Positions 1-8,356 of a DNA stretch of 64,000 nucleotides are shown here, one piece after another. This stretch comes from Chitinophagaceae bacterium (GTDB lineage Bacteria; Bacteroidota; Bacteroidia; Chitinophagales; Chitinophagaceae): NCBI GenBank assembly GCA_017307755.1, contig JAFKGQ010000006.1:434001-498000 (forward strand). Reading direction: 5' to 3'. The number at the start of each line of letters is the position of its first letter. Position 1 is the stretch's first letter. Under the pieces are notes generated by a model that ran no database searches, had not been told where the DNA came from, and saw only the letters and a list, made by a program, of their open reading frames with translations. Position numbers and translations under genes: made by a program.

Positions 1-2
1 AC

Positions 3-992
3 CCCAACGGCATTCTCCTATGGACCTTCCTCAGGCTAAGCGATGCGACAGGAGAAGATCAATACCACAGGTTCGTACGGAAATATGCAGACTTCGTCCA
101 ACAGTACAGACCATATTTCAAGACACAATACGATTCATTAAACGCCTTCCGTGGCAGCTTTCATCGTATGTTCCGCCGCAGCATGCTGGACGACGCCGGC
201 GCGCCCACTTTCCCCCTATTGGAATTATACACCAGGGAAAAGGATACCACCCTGCTTTCCATCGTCGGACCCATGATGGACTATGTATGCCACGGACAGG
301 TACGCCTGCCCGACAGCACTTTTTGCCGGCCCGAACCGGAATCCTTCACCGTCTGGGCGGATGACCTCTTCATGAGCATCCCCTTCCTGCTGATGGCTGC
401 CCGTACCCCGGATCATACAAACGCTGTCGACGATGCCGCCCGCCAGGCAGTCAATTTCCAAAAATACTTGCAGGACCCCCACACCGGTCTTTACCATCAT
501 GGCTGGTACAGCCGGACCCGCGAACAATCACCCGTATGCTGGGGCCGCGCCAACGGATGGATCGCCTGGGCCATCGCCGAATTGCTCGATACACTATCCC
601 CCCGCCATCCGCTGTACAAGACTGTTCTCCGCAACTTTCGCCGGCATATGAGCGCACTCGCGGACTGTCAGGCGCCTGATGGCCTTTGGCGCCAGGTACT
701 GGACGATCCCTCCTCCTATGAAGAAACATCCTGCACGGCCATGTTCTCCCTGGCAATGGCAAGAGGGGCACGCCGTCACTGGCTGGACAGATCGTATAAG
801 GGACGAGCGCTGAAAGCCTGGCAGGCAGTTGCCCGCCGGATCACCCCCGACGGCGTGGTGCAAGGCATCTGCCGCGGCACCGACATGGGAGCAGATGCTT
901 CCTACTACAGGAACAGACCCACCTATGACAACGACCCGCGGGGCCTCGGCGCCGTCGTAGCAGCCGGCATCGAAATAGCCCGGTCCAGATAA
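3..992 (+). CDS. GH105 unsaturated rhamnogalacturonyl hydrolase, 5' end outside the window
   Basis: The reading frame is open from the first bases of the window and ends at 992, so the N-terminus (signal peptide and first helices) is missing and the start lies upstream. The 330 visible residues look like the (alpha/alpha)6 barrel of GH105/GH88 enzymes, which remove the 4,5-unsaturated uronic acid left on oligosaccharides by pectin lyases. The segment WADDLFMSIPFL carries the expected catalytic Asp, and WGRANGWIAWAIAELL matches the family pattern R-G/A-N-G-W. The next gene starts 18 bases downstream, so the two are probably cotranscribed. The family call is strong; rhamnogalacturonan rather than another uronic-acid polymer is inferred, partly from the next gene. 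Confidence 0.85.
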   Translation, partial: PNGILLWTFLRLSDATGEDQYHRFVRKYADFVQQYRPYFKTQYDSLNAFRGSFHRMFRRSMLDDAGAPTFPLLELYTREKDTTLLSIVGPMMDYVCHGQVRLPDSTFCRPEPESFTVWADDLFMSIPFLLMAARTPDHTNAVDDAARQAVNFQKYLQDPHTGLYHHGWYSRTREQSPVCWGRANGWIAWAIAELLDTLSPRHPLYKTVLRNFRRHMSALADCQAPDGLWRQVLDDPSSYEETSCTAMFSLAMARGARRHWLDRSYKGRALKAWQAVARRITPDGVVQGICRGTDMGADASYYRNRPTYDNDPRGLGAVVAAGIEIARSR

Positions 993-1010
993 CTTTTCAA
1001 AATATCGCAT

Positions 1011-3839
1011 ATGATACGCCCGACGATCCTCTTCCTCCTCCTGGCCTTCACCGCCTGCCAGAACAGACAGGCCCGGCGGAATTATCTCTTCGATATGGGC
1101 AGCGATCATACTTCTCCCGCAAAAGGTTACACCGCCGTCACCCCTACCGATACTTACAACCCTGCCCGGGGCTTCGGATGGCTGACACCACCTGCAGGAA
1201 CCTTTGACTCCGTCAACATCCCCCTCCCGCAGGATTTCCTAAAAAAAGGTGTACTTGGAAAGGACAGCATGGTATTCCGGGTCGATCTTCCCGAAGACGA
1301 TTATTTCATCACCCTCACCCTGGGAACACCCCCCTCGGATACTTCGAAGATCATCGCCACCGTCAACGGCCAACCCTGGCCCGACACCCTCACCACACCC
1401 TGGTTCCGTCTGGCCTTCCGGACACTGCGCAAAAAAATCCATATAGTCGGAGGACAGGCGGATATAAAGGTCAGGACGCTTTCCGGACCTAACGTAGGTA
1501 TATATGCGATCGACGTCCGGCCGGTGACGGGAAAAAAAGATATCCCTTTCGACACCCCGCTGGACGAAGACACCGCCGCCGTCAGCCGCTTCCGGACAAC
1601 CTTGCTGCGCCAATTGGAAAAGGATCCGGCAGACCTCCCTGCTATCAACCAATTGCGGGACGTAGACAATTACCTGCAAGCCTGCGCCGACTTCGACGGC
1701 GGCGGATGGTCATGGGCCGTCAAATCCACCCACATGAGCCTTATCTATAGATTGTATGCCGCGGTCGATCTTTTAGAACAGGTCATCGCCGATTCTTCAA
1801 ACCCCCTCTACGATAGATCCGTCTATCTCCTGGCCAGGATCTACTACTGGCTGCACCAGGAAGACGACGAATTATACAGCGGCCCCTTGTATGACCGCTA
1901 CTTCCAGCAACTGGAAAAAAAATATCCCGGCAACAAACTCATCCGCATGTACATGGGTGAAAAATTCTATGACACGCCGGACTTCGATACCACAGCCCCA
2001 AAAAATGCCCCGCGATGGGCCGTCCTTCAGCACGAAGCCATGCTACGTCTGCAAAAGCTCATCCACTGGTGGGTACTCCAAAAACAAACCCCCAATGGAG
2101 AAATGGGGGGCAAATACGGTGACGACGTAGAGTTGCTGCGGACATGGCTCCCTGCCATCCTCGGCGCAGACGACAGCATCGCCGCCCTTGGCTACACCCG
2201 GCTCGCCGATGGAGTATGGCACAGCGACGCACTCGACAAAGGTTTCGCCAGCCGGATTGACGACGTGGAGCACTCCGCGGAATTGTTCCGCGACACGCAT
2301 CCCGCCATGTTCCTCATGCACTACGGGGACCCCGAATACGTGGAACGATGCCTCATCAGCATGCAGCACTTCACAAACACCTGGACAGGTATGACCCGTC
2401 TGGGTCACCGCCATTTCAAATCCTACTATCTTTCATCGACAGAGGTACTCGCCGACTCCCTCCACGGCATTGACGTTGCGCTCAACGCAAGGGCCGTCCA
2501 CCCGGGTCTTTGGGCATTATGGTACAACCATAACCCTTCCCTCCTTCGCTCGTTCTCGGAATGGAGCAATGCCTGGATAGCCGACGCACAAAGGACGGAC
2601 AATGACAAGCCTGCAGGCATCCTTCCCTCCGCCATCGCCTTTGCCACCGAAAGACCCGGCGGCAACTCCGCTCAATGGTACGACCCGCAACTCGCTTATG
2701 ACTATTACAGATGGGATCATATCGAACATGTCAACGAGCTCCAGCGCCACCTGCTCGGTATGTATGATATCACGGGAGATCGCCGGTTCCTGCAACCCGC
2801 AGAATTTTATGCAACACTCATGCAGAACAGCCATACCAGCCCTTCCACCGCCCGGCCAGGCTCCCTTGACTGGGTCCGCTACCAGCTATCCATCGGGGGC
2901 ACCGACCACGAGACAGGTGTGAATCCTATGGGAAAACTCTTTGCCATGGCAAGACAAATCACCTCATCTCCCCTTTATGACAGCCTCGTAGCCACCTATG
3001 GCGAGCCCTATAGTAAGTACCTGGTCACCGCCACGGAAAAAGATATAGACAGCGCACTGCAACAGATGCTGACCGGCCTTCGCTATAATTTTCCCATGCT
3101 GACCAGCGAAGTAAAGTTTACAGACAGGGTATATGTCCCCGGTGGCGACATACTCACGGGCATGTACACAGGTCATTTCGGCGCCGGCTATGAATACCCC
3201 GCCCTCACCGCCACCTGGAAACACACGGGGCCCGATATCGCTATCTTCGTACGCCGGGGGTCCGGCAGCGGCGCCAGCATTTCACTTTTCAATTTCGGCG
3301 CTCCAAAGACTGTCACACTGCGGACCTGGCAGCTAAAGCCCGGAAGATATGTGGTCGCAACATCCGCGGACAACACACACACGACCTCACAGGACACCGT
3401 CGATATAAAAGAAAGGGTAAGCGACATCCCTCTCTTCATACCCGCCGGAAAGAACATCCTCGTGGAGATACGGCAGCTAAGACCCGCACCGGCATCAACC
3501 ATTGACGCACCCGACATAGCGCTCGCCGAACGGGACATCATCCTCACCCCCGGCACAGGGAAGGGAAAACCCATGGACATTTCCTGCCGCATACATAATA
3601 TAGGCCGGCTCACCGCCAAAAACATCACCGTAACGTGTTTTGTGGATAATCAAAAAATAAAAGAAGCCTTTATCCCAGCCCTCGACGCTCCCAATGACCT
3701 CGTACCAAAAAGCACAATCACACACTTCACCTGGACGCCTTCCCCGGGCTCCCATCACATCAGGATCAGCGCGACCCTCAAAACAAAAGAGATCACCCTG
3801 CTCAATAATGCCGCCGCCAGGACCTTCACGGCCAACTAA
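1011..3839 (+). CDS. Large lipoprotein: rhamnogalacturonan-type jelly roll, alpha-helical toroid and CARDB domain
   Basis: A 942-residue protein with a lipoprotein signal ending LLAFTAC, so it is probably anchored in the outer membrane. Residues about 25-170 (FDMGSDHTSPAKGYTAVTP and following) resemble the N-terminal beta-sandwich of rhamnogalacturonan acetylesterases and related pectin enzymes (FDFG...GYT.VTP...Y...RGYG). Residues about 190-720 are helical, rich in Trp, Tyr and His, and look like an (alpha/alpha) toroid of a lyase or hydrolase, but no catalytic motif could be named. Residues about 836-942 form a CARDB-like adhesion module. With the GH105 gene just upstream, a role in surface pectin/rhamnogalacturonan breakdown is inferred. 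The 3' end overlaps the convergent AraC gene by 4 bases at the stop codons. Confidence 0.7.
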   Translation: MIRPTILFLLLAFTACQNRQARRNYLFDMGSDHTSPAKGYTAVTPTDTYNPARGFGWLTPPAGTFDSVNIPLPQDFLKKGVLGKDSMVFRVDLPEDDYFITLTLGTPPSDTSKIIATVNGQPWPDTLTTPWFRLAFRTLRKKIHIVGGQADIKVRTLSGPNVGIYAIDVRPVTGKKDIPFDTPLDEDTAAVSRFRTTLLRQLEKDPADLPAINQLRDVDNYLQACADFDGGGWSWAVKSTHMSLIYRLYAAVDLLEQVIADSSNPLYDRSVYLLARIYYWLHQEDDELYSGPLYDRYFQQLEKKYPGNKLIRMYMGEKFYDTPDFDTTAPKNAPRWAVLQHEAMLRLQKLIHWWVLQKQTPNGEMGGKYGDDVELLRTWLPAILGADDSIAALGYTRLADGVWHSDALDKGFASRIDDVEHSAELFRDTHPAMFLMHYGDPEYVERCLISMQHFTNTWTGMTRLGHRHFKSYYLSSTEVLADSLHGIDVALNARAVHPGLWALWYNHNPSLLRSFSEWSNAWIADAQRTDNDKPAGILPSAIAFATERPGGNSAQWYDPQLAYDYYRWDHIEHVNELQRHLLGMYDITGDRRFLQPAEFYATLMQNSHTSPSTARPGSLDWVRYQLSIGGTDHETGVNPMGKLFAMARQITSSPLYDSLVATYGEPYSKYLVTATEKDIDSALQQMLTGLRYNFPMLTSEVKFTDRVYVPGGDILTGMYTGHFGAGYEYPALTATWKHTGPDIAIFVRRGSGSGASISLFNFGAPKTVTLRTWQLKPGRYVVATSADNTHTTSQDTVDIKERVSDIPLFIPAGKNILVEIRQLRPAPASTIDAPDIALAERDIILTPGTGKGKPMDISCRIHNIGRLTAKNITVTCFVDNQKIKEAFIPALDAPNDLVPKSTITHFTWTPSPGSHHIRISATLKTKEITLLNNAAARTFTAN

Positions 3840-4714
3840 CAGCGCCGTCTGTACTCACCGGGACTCATACCCGTATATTTACGAAAGACGGTAGAAAAAT
3901 ACTGGGCGCTCTGAAACCCCGTATCATAGGCGATGGAAGCCACCGGCAGACTCTGCCGCTGCAACAATCGCTGCGCCTCTTTTATCTTCTGTCGCAGCAC
4001 ATAATCCAGAGGCGTGCTGCCTATCTCCTCCCGGAACCAGGATTTCAGACGGGAAAGCGACAGACCGGCGACCCCGGCAAGCGCCTGCAACGTCACCGGC
4101 TCATCCATCGTATCCTGTATATATCGGTCGATCGCCTCCATCCTGGTCTTCCCCCTGTGCTTTGTCTGCCGCTGTGAACAGTCGATCACCTCCAGCAAGT
4201 ACTCAGCAAAAAGGTGCTGCATACGCACCCGGATAAAAGAGTCCTTCCCCTGTCCGGACAACTGAAAGATGCTGTCCAGGGTACGCTTTAACACCCGGCT
4301 CCCCTGAAAATGCCGAGGCAGCGCAAGCAGCCTCCGGCGCCATTCCTTTGCCTGCCGTCCTTCCCACCCAAGGAAGCGCCCGCCGGACCTTTCATCCATA
4401 CGGATGATCAGCCAATACAACTCCCCTTTCTCTTCCGGATGATCACCCGTCCCATGCCACTCGCCGGGATACGTAACAAAGATATCCCCTCCCTTTATAC
4501 GGTGCAGCGTACCGCCTACATCATAGGTCTGCTCCCCACTGCTGCAATAACATATCTCCATCATTCTGCTATGCATATGCGCAGGCAGCTGTTGCTTAGC
4601 CTGCCGGTAGTGGTACCTGCCTAATATCAATACATCCCGGAAACCCGCCTTTCTCAGGTCGAGTATCATCCGCTCAGGCGAAGAGATCACATCGATGGGC
4701 AAATTCCTGTTCAT
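3836..4714 (-). CDS. AraC-family transcriptional regulator with cupin sensor domain
   Basis: The 292-residue protein has an N-terminal cupin-like region (HMHSRMMEICYCSSGEQTY, then GDIFVTYPGEWHGTG) that would bind a sugar, and a C-terminal pair of helix-turn-helix motifs. The second of these carries the AraC signature (IAYDTGFQSAQYFSTVFRKY, then TGMSPGEYRRR). It is divergent from the dioxygenase gene at 4798, with 83 bases between the two starts, and convergent with the pectin-type lipoprotein gene. It is the likely local activator for one or both flanks, but the inducer is unknown. Confidence 0.9.
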   Translation of the reverse strand: MNRNLPIDVISSPERMILDLRKAGFRDVLILGRYHYRQAKQQLPAHMHSRMMEICYCSSGEQTYDVGGTLHRIKGGDIFVTYPGEWHGTGDHPEEKGELYWLIIRMDERSGGRFLGWEGRQAKEWRRRLLALPRHFQGSRVLKRTLDSIFQLSGQGKDSFIRVRMQHLFAEYLLEVIDCSQRQTKHRGKTRMEAIDRYIQDTMDEPVTLQALAGVAGLSLSRLKSWFREEIGSTPLDYVLRQKIKEAQRLLQRQSLPVASIAYDTGFQSAQYFSTVFRKYTGMSPGEYRRRC

Positions 4715-4767
4715 GTATAAAATAGTATCGGGACACCTTCGTGAAACCCTTTATAAAAATACCAACC

Positions 4768-4775
4768 TATTTTTG
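4768..4775 (+). promoter_or_regulatory. Bacteroidota -7 promoter element TATTTTTG
   Basis: TATTTTTG fits the Bacteroidota -7 consensus TAnnTTTG exactly and lies 22 bases before the ATG at 4798. No clear -33 TTTG was found. The position decides the downstream start: a GTG at 4741 lies upstream of this element and could not be on its transcript. Confidence 0.5.
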
Positions 4776-4797
4776 GAATACACCAAACAAATCTCAT

Positions 4798-5556
4798 ATG
4801 ACAGACATCAGCCCGGCACAAAAACAGTTCTTCGATCTCAACGGCTATCTCGTCATACAGAATATCCTCACTCCGGAAGAAGTAACATTTTACAGGGACA
4901 TCTACCAACAGTTCCTCGAGGGCGACATCGATGCATCCCGCTACCGCTCTGACCTGGGCTCCCACGCAGGCGATGGCCCTGCGCCCGGTAAAGAACGCAT
5001 TACCCAGATCATGCTGGCCAGCAGGCTCCTGCCCTCCCTCCTCGACCGGCCTCTCCACAAGAACACAAATGCTATCGCCAGGGAATTACTGGGAGAGGAC
5101 ATGGCCCTCGACTTCGATATGCTCATCGACAAAGCCCCGCACTCCGCCACCGCCACACCATGGCACCAGGATTGCGCCTACTGGATCTCCATGCCCGATA
5201 CAAGGGCCGCCAGCTGCTGGGTAGCGCTTGACGACGCAGTCGTCGACAATGGCTGCATGTGGTACATCGCAGGCTCCCATCTGCTGCCCATCCGCACCCA
5301 CCGGCCCGCCGGAAAAGGAGGCGCCCTCCAATGCACAGCCGGCGAAGAAGAAGGCACGGCAGTGGAAATAAAAGCAGGCTCCTGCGTCTGGCACCACGGC
5401 GGCACCATTCATTACAGCAGGGGGAACACCACCGATGCCCGCCGCCGCGCCTTTATCACAAACTATAGACCGCAGGCGATGATCGAATACGAACGCCGGC
5501 AAGGCTTCGACCACTCGGGCGAACGGGACGTCAGGGATGATAGAGCTAAAAACTAA
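4798..5556 (+). CDS. Phytanoyl-CoA dioxygenase (PhyH) family protein
   Basis: The 252-residue protein has the layout of PhyH-type Fe(II)/2-oxoglutarate dioxygenases. WHQDCAYW gives the HxD metal pair, DNGCMWYIAGSHL is the conserved core strand, and WHHGGTIHYSRGNTTDARRRAF supplies the distal His and the Arg that binds 2-oxoglutarate. Such enzymes hydroxylate small molecules; the substrate cannot be read from the sequence. The start at 4798 is chosen over an in-frame GTG at 4741 because a promoter element lies between them. The gene is divergent from the AraC regulator and precedes the amino-sugar operon by 175 bases. PhyH proteins are frequent in carbohydrate loci, but the link here is only positional. 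Confidence 0.85.
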   Translation: MTDISPAQKQFFDLNGYLVIQNILTPEEVTFYRDIYQQFLEGDIDASRYRSDLGSHAGDGPAPGKERITQIMLASRLLPSLLDRPLHKNTNAIARELLGEDMALDFDMLIDKAPHSATATPWHQDCAYWISMPDTRAASCWVALDDAVVDNGCMWYIAGSHLLPIRTHRPAGKGGALQCTAGEEEGTAVEIKAGSCVWHHGGTIHYSRGNTTDARRRAFITNYRPQAMIEYERRQGFDHSGERDVRDDRAKN

Positions 5557-5629
5557 AAATATTTTGCGTGATCCGTTTTTATTTTTAACTTAGTCGGAAT
5601 CCTTTGGGATTATTTTTTTACCCATTCTC

Positions 5630-5641
5630 GGGTACGTACAC
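5630..5641. promoter_or_regulatory. Candidate operator, imperfect palindrome GGGTACGTACAC
   Basis: This is the first of two closely similar sites, 76 bases apart, in the 175-base gap before the GH20 gene. The shared pattern is CGGGTACGTAC, one variable base, CG, then an A-tract. It is a plausible binding site of a dimeric repressor or activator of the downstream operon. The GTACGTAC core alone also occurs inside coding genes of this window, so the flanks are the informative part. Confidence 0.4.
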
Positions 5642-5704
5642 GTAAAAACGCAAACCCTGTCCGCCGCGAACCTTTTCCAACATTAATTTTTTTTTAACAG
5701 ATTA

Positions 5705-5718
5705 CGGGTACGTACCCG
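5705..5718. promoter_or_regulatory. Candidate operator, perfect 14-bp palindrome CGGGTACGTACCCG
   Basis: A perfect inverted repeat followed by an A-tract, ending 13 bases before the first possible ATG of the GH20 gene (5732). A central CpG in a 14-bp palindrome is the usual style of LacI-family sites, but no LacI-type gene lies in the window. A protein bound here would block early transcription or translation of the operon. Confidence 0.45.
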
Positions 5719-5731
5719 AAAAAAACATCCG

Positions 5732-8356
5732 ATGCGAAAGCACGCTGCAAGGACACTAACCCTGGGCTTCCTTTCCCGCCTCCGCCACTCCGCGAAGATG
5801 GCCAGCCTGTCCCTGTCCCTGCTGCTCTCCATCACAGCCGCCGCCGCACCAGCTCCCCCAACCCTCCCCATACTCCCCGCCCCCCGCTACGCACGCCAGT
5901 TGACACCCTCTTTCCATTTATCCCTGTCCCCCGACGCACGTTGGACAGGCCTCGATACATCCGCACTGCACCGTCTGCAGATACACTGGCGCGCCCTGAC
6001 CAAAGGTACAGGACAAAATGCAAAGGGACAGCAGGTCCATCTCGGACTCCTGGGGAAAGACCCGGACTTCGACAGGGCAGTCGCCTTCGCCATGCAACCC
6101 ATACCCTCACCCGGCAGCACCCTTGCCCCAACATGGACAGACAGCCTGGGAAAAGAAGGGTACCTCCTGGCCCTGCAGCACAATACAGTCCTCATTGCCG
6201 CCAGGACAGAGACAGGACTATTCTACGGACTTCAATCCCTCAGACAGCTGGCCCGCTCAAAGTGGGACCACGAGCTCCTCATCGCCGACTGGCCTGCCTT
6301 CGCCTTCCGCGGCATCTTCGACGACATCAGCCGCGGTCCGATCTCCACCGTCGCTTATATAAAACAACAGATACAAAGGATGGCAGAGATAAAGATCAAC
6401 TATCTCTCCTTCTATATCGAACACGTCGTACAACCCCTCTCCCACCCCGACTTCGCACCCGCGGACGGTAAGCTTACCATCGCCGAAATAAAGGAGCTTT
6501 CAGCCTATGCCGCCAGTTTTCATATGCAGCTCATCGGCAGCTTTCAGTCCTTCGGCCATTTCGAAAAAATATTGTCCCAACCCCGCTATGCTTCCCTGGG
6601 AGCTACCAACACCCTCATCAACCCCTCTGACCCAAAAGCGCAAAAATTCCTGGCCGACGTCATCGGTGAATTATGCGACGCTTTCAGCGCACCCTGGTTC
6701 AACGTCAATTGCGACGAGACATTCGACCTCGGCCAGGGTCTTACAAAACCCTATGTGGACACCCTCGGCCCCGCCGCATTCTACGCCGGCCACCTGAAAT
6801 TTCTCAACCAGGTCGTACGCAGTCACGGAAAAAGTATGATGATGTGGGGCGATTTCCTGCTGCAGCACCCCGAAACCTTTGACCTCCTCCCCCCCGATAT
6901 CACCTACCTCACCTGGGAATACGGAAACCAGCCTTCCTATGATGATTGGATAAAACCCTTTGCCGGCAGACACCTGCCCTTCCTCATCTGTCCGGGGATA
7001 CTCAATACCTACCGCCTCTTCCCCGATATGACCATGGCAAGGGCCAACATCGAGGGCTTCGCACGACAAGGGCTCCGGGACGGCGCACAAGGCATCCTTA
7101 CCACCGTATGGGACGACGGCAGCGCTTATCTTTTCTCCGCCGACTGGTACGGCATATATGTCACCGCTGAAGCAGGCTGGTCCGCCGCACCTTCCCCAAC
7201 TTTCAACCAACGGTACGCCTCCACAGCCTACGGACCAATGGACGGGTCCTACGTACAGTCGATGGAGACACTCATGCGTCTGAAAAAACTGCCCCTTACC
7301 TACAATCTGAGTGAAGGACCCTGGCGGGCAAAACTTATACCCGACAGCGGCAAAAAATTGATCCTTAACAACGCCTCAGCCGGCCAGGCCCTGCAGATCA
7401 TACAACAGGCGCAACGACAGCTGGGCACACACTTTCCCCAAAGGAATGCCGGCGACATCCGTACCCTATCTTATACGCTGCAGCAGTACCGGCTGCTGCT
7501 CATTTCCCGTCTGCACATAGCCGACATCGCCAGGGACTACCGGAAATCTACGACCGCCGCACCCCAGCAAGCCGCCGCCCTGCTCACCCGCGACATCGCC
7601 ATCATAGATACCCTCAAAAAAGAGTACACCCGCCTGCGTAGCTGGTTCAGGTCCGCATGGCTGGCAGAAGATCAGCCCTACTGGCTGGATATAGCTCAAC
7701 AGCCTTATGATAAAAGGATCGACGCCCTGACACAATTGGCAAAATCCCTGACGCAAGCCCGCGAAAAAACGCTCGCCCACACCGCCATGCCAACACCGGC
7801 ATCCATAGGGTTGGATATCCGGGAAAGCTCTTTTGATTATTTTCAGGGATGGATGCTCGCAGGCCCCTTTGCTACAAAAGATACTTCCTTCCCCGGCTTT
7901 CTTTATGCCGAAGACACAGCCTACGACCATCCACCTACCCCGGGGGATTTCACCCGCTGGCAAGGCAGGTTATATCGCTGGAAAAAATACGCCTCCGAAG
8001 CGGGCGGTATCATCGACCTGGACGCAACATTCGACAGGACCAAAGGTGACGCCATCTATGCCTACTGCCTGATCAACAGCGATACCGCTGTCACCCTCCG
8101 CGCATATATGACCCACGACGGTCGCACCACGCTTTTTTGCAACGGAAAAGAGATCGTGCAGCACTTGACAACGACAGACGAAAAAGGATTTACGCTGCCC
8201 CTGCAGCCAGGCGCCAACCATATCCTGATCAAACTGGGCAAAGACCCGGTACAACCCTGGACCTTTACCTTCCGTCTTCAGGAAAATACCCTATTTACCA
8301 ATCATAAATTCAAGTATCAACTCAATGGGAAAAATAAACTGTATGCAGCAGATTAA
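5732..8356 (+). CDS. GH20 beta-N-acetylhexosaminidase-like protein
   Basis: Predicted to cut terminal N-acetylhexosamine from oligosaccharides in the periplasm or at the cell surface. Residues about 50-190 form the GH20b-type non-catalytic domain, ending TGLFYGLQSLRQL. The TIM barrel follows (FRGIFDDISRG; SFQSFGHFEKI) with the catalytic Asp-Glu pair at D328-E329 in NVNCDETFDLG, where many members have HIGGDE. Residues about 530-700 are helical, and a C-terminal beta-sandwich (about 700-870) probably binds sugar. At 874 residues it is longer than a simple hexosaminidase. The start is uncertain: ATG 5732 gives a basic 22-residue lead, while ATG 5798 starts directly at a typical signal peptide. 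It opens the amino-sugar operon and overlaps the next gene by 14 bases. Confidence 0.8.
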   Translation: MRKHAARTLTLGFLSRLRHSAKMASLSLSLLLSITAAAAPAPPTLPILPAPRYARQLTPSFHLSLSPDARWTGLDTSALHRLQIHWRALTKGTGQNAKGQQVHLGLLGKDPDFDRAVAFAMQPIPSPGSTLAPTWTDSLGKEGYLLALQHNTVLIAARTETGLFYGLQSLRQLARSKWDHELLIADWPAFAFRGIFDDISRGPISTVAYIKQQIQRMAEIKINYLSFYIEHVVQPLSHPDFAPADGKLTIAEIKELSAYAASFHMQLIGSFQSFGHFEKILSQPRYASLGATNTLINPSDPKAQKFLADVIGELCDAFSAPWFNVNCDETFDLGQGLTKPYVDTLGPAAFYAGHLKFLNQVVRSHGKSMMMWGDFLLQHPETFDLLPPDITYLTWEYGNQPSYDDWIKPFAGRHLPFLICPGILNTYRLFPDMTMARANIEGFARQGLRDGAQGILTTVWDDGSAYLFSADWYGIYVTAEAGWSAAPSPTFNQRYASTAYGPMDGSYVQSMETLMRLKKLPLTYNLSEGPWRAKLIPDSGKKLILNNASAGQALQIIQQAQRQLGTHFPQRNAGDIRTLSYTLQQYRLLLISRLHIADIARDYRKSTTAAPQQAAALLTRDIAIIDTLKKEYTRLRSWFRSAWLAEDQPYWLDIAQQPYDKRIDALTQLAKSLTQAREKTLAHTAMPTPASIGLDIRESSFDYFQGWMLAGPFATKDTSFPGFLYAEDTAYDHPPTPGDFTRWQGRLYRWKKYASEAGGIIDLDATFDRTKGDAIYAYCLINSDTAVTLRAYMTHDGRTTLFCNGKEIVQHLTTTDEKGFTLPLQPGANHILIKLGKDPVQPWTFTFRLQENTLFTNHKFKYQLNGKNKLYAAD

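Noticed and set aside
20..364. A plus-strand frame at the left edge
   Set aside because: The frame starting at base 3 encodes continuous GH105 sequence through this stretch; the other frame is a shadow.
4741..4797. A GTG-initiated extension of the PhyH protein
   Set aside because: A consensus -7 promoter element at 4768-4775 lies inside it, and the family similarity begins after ATG 4798.
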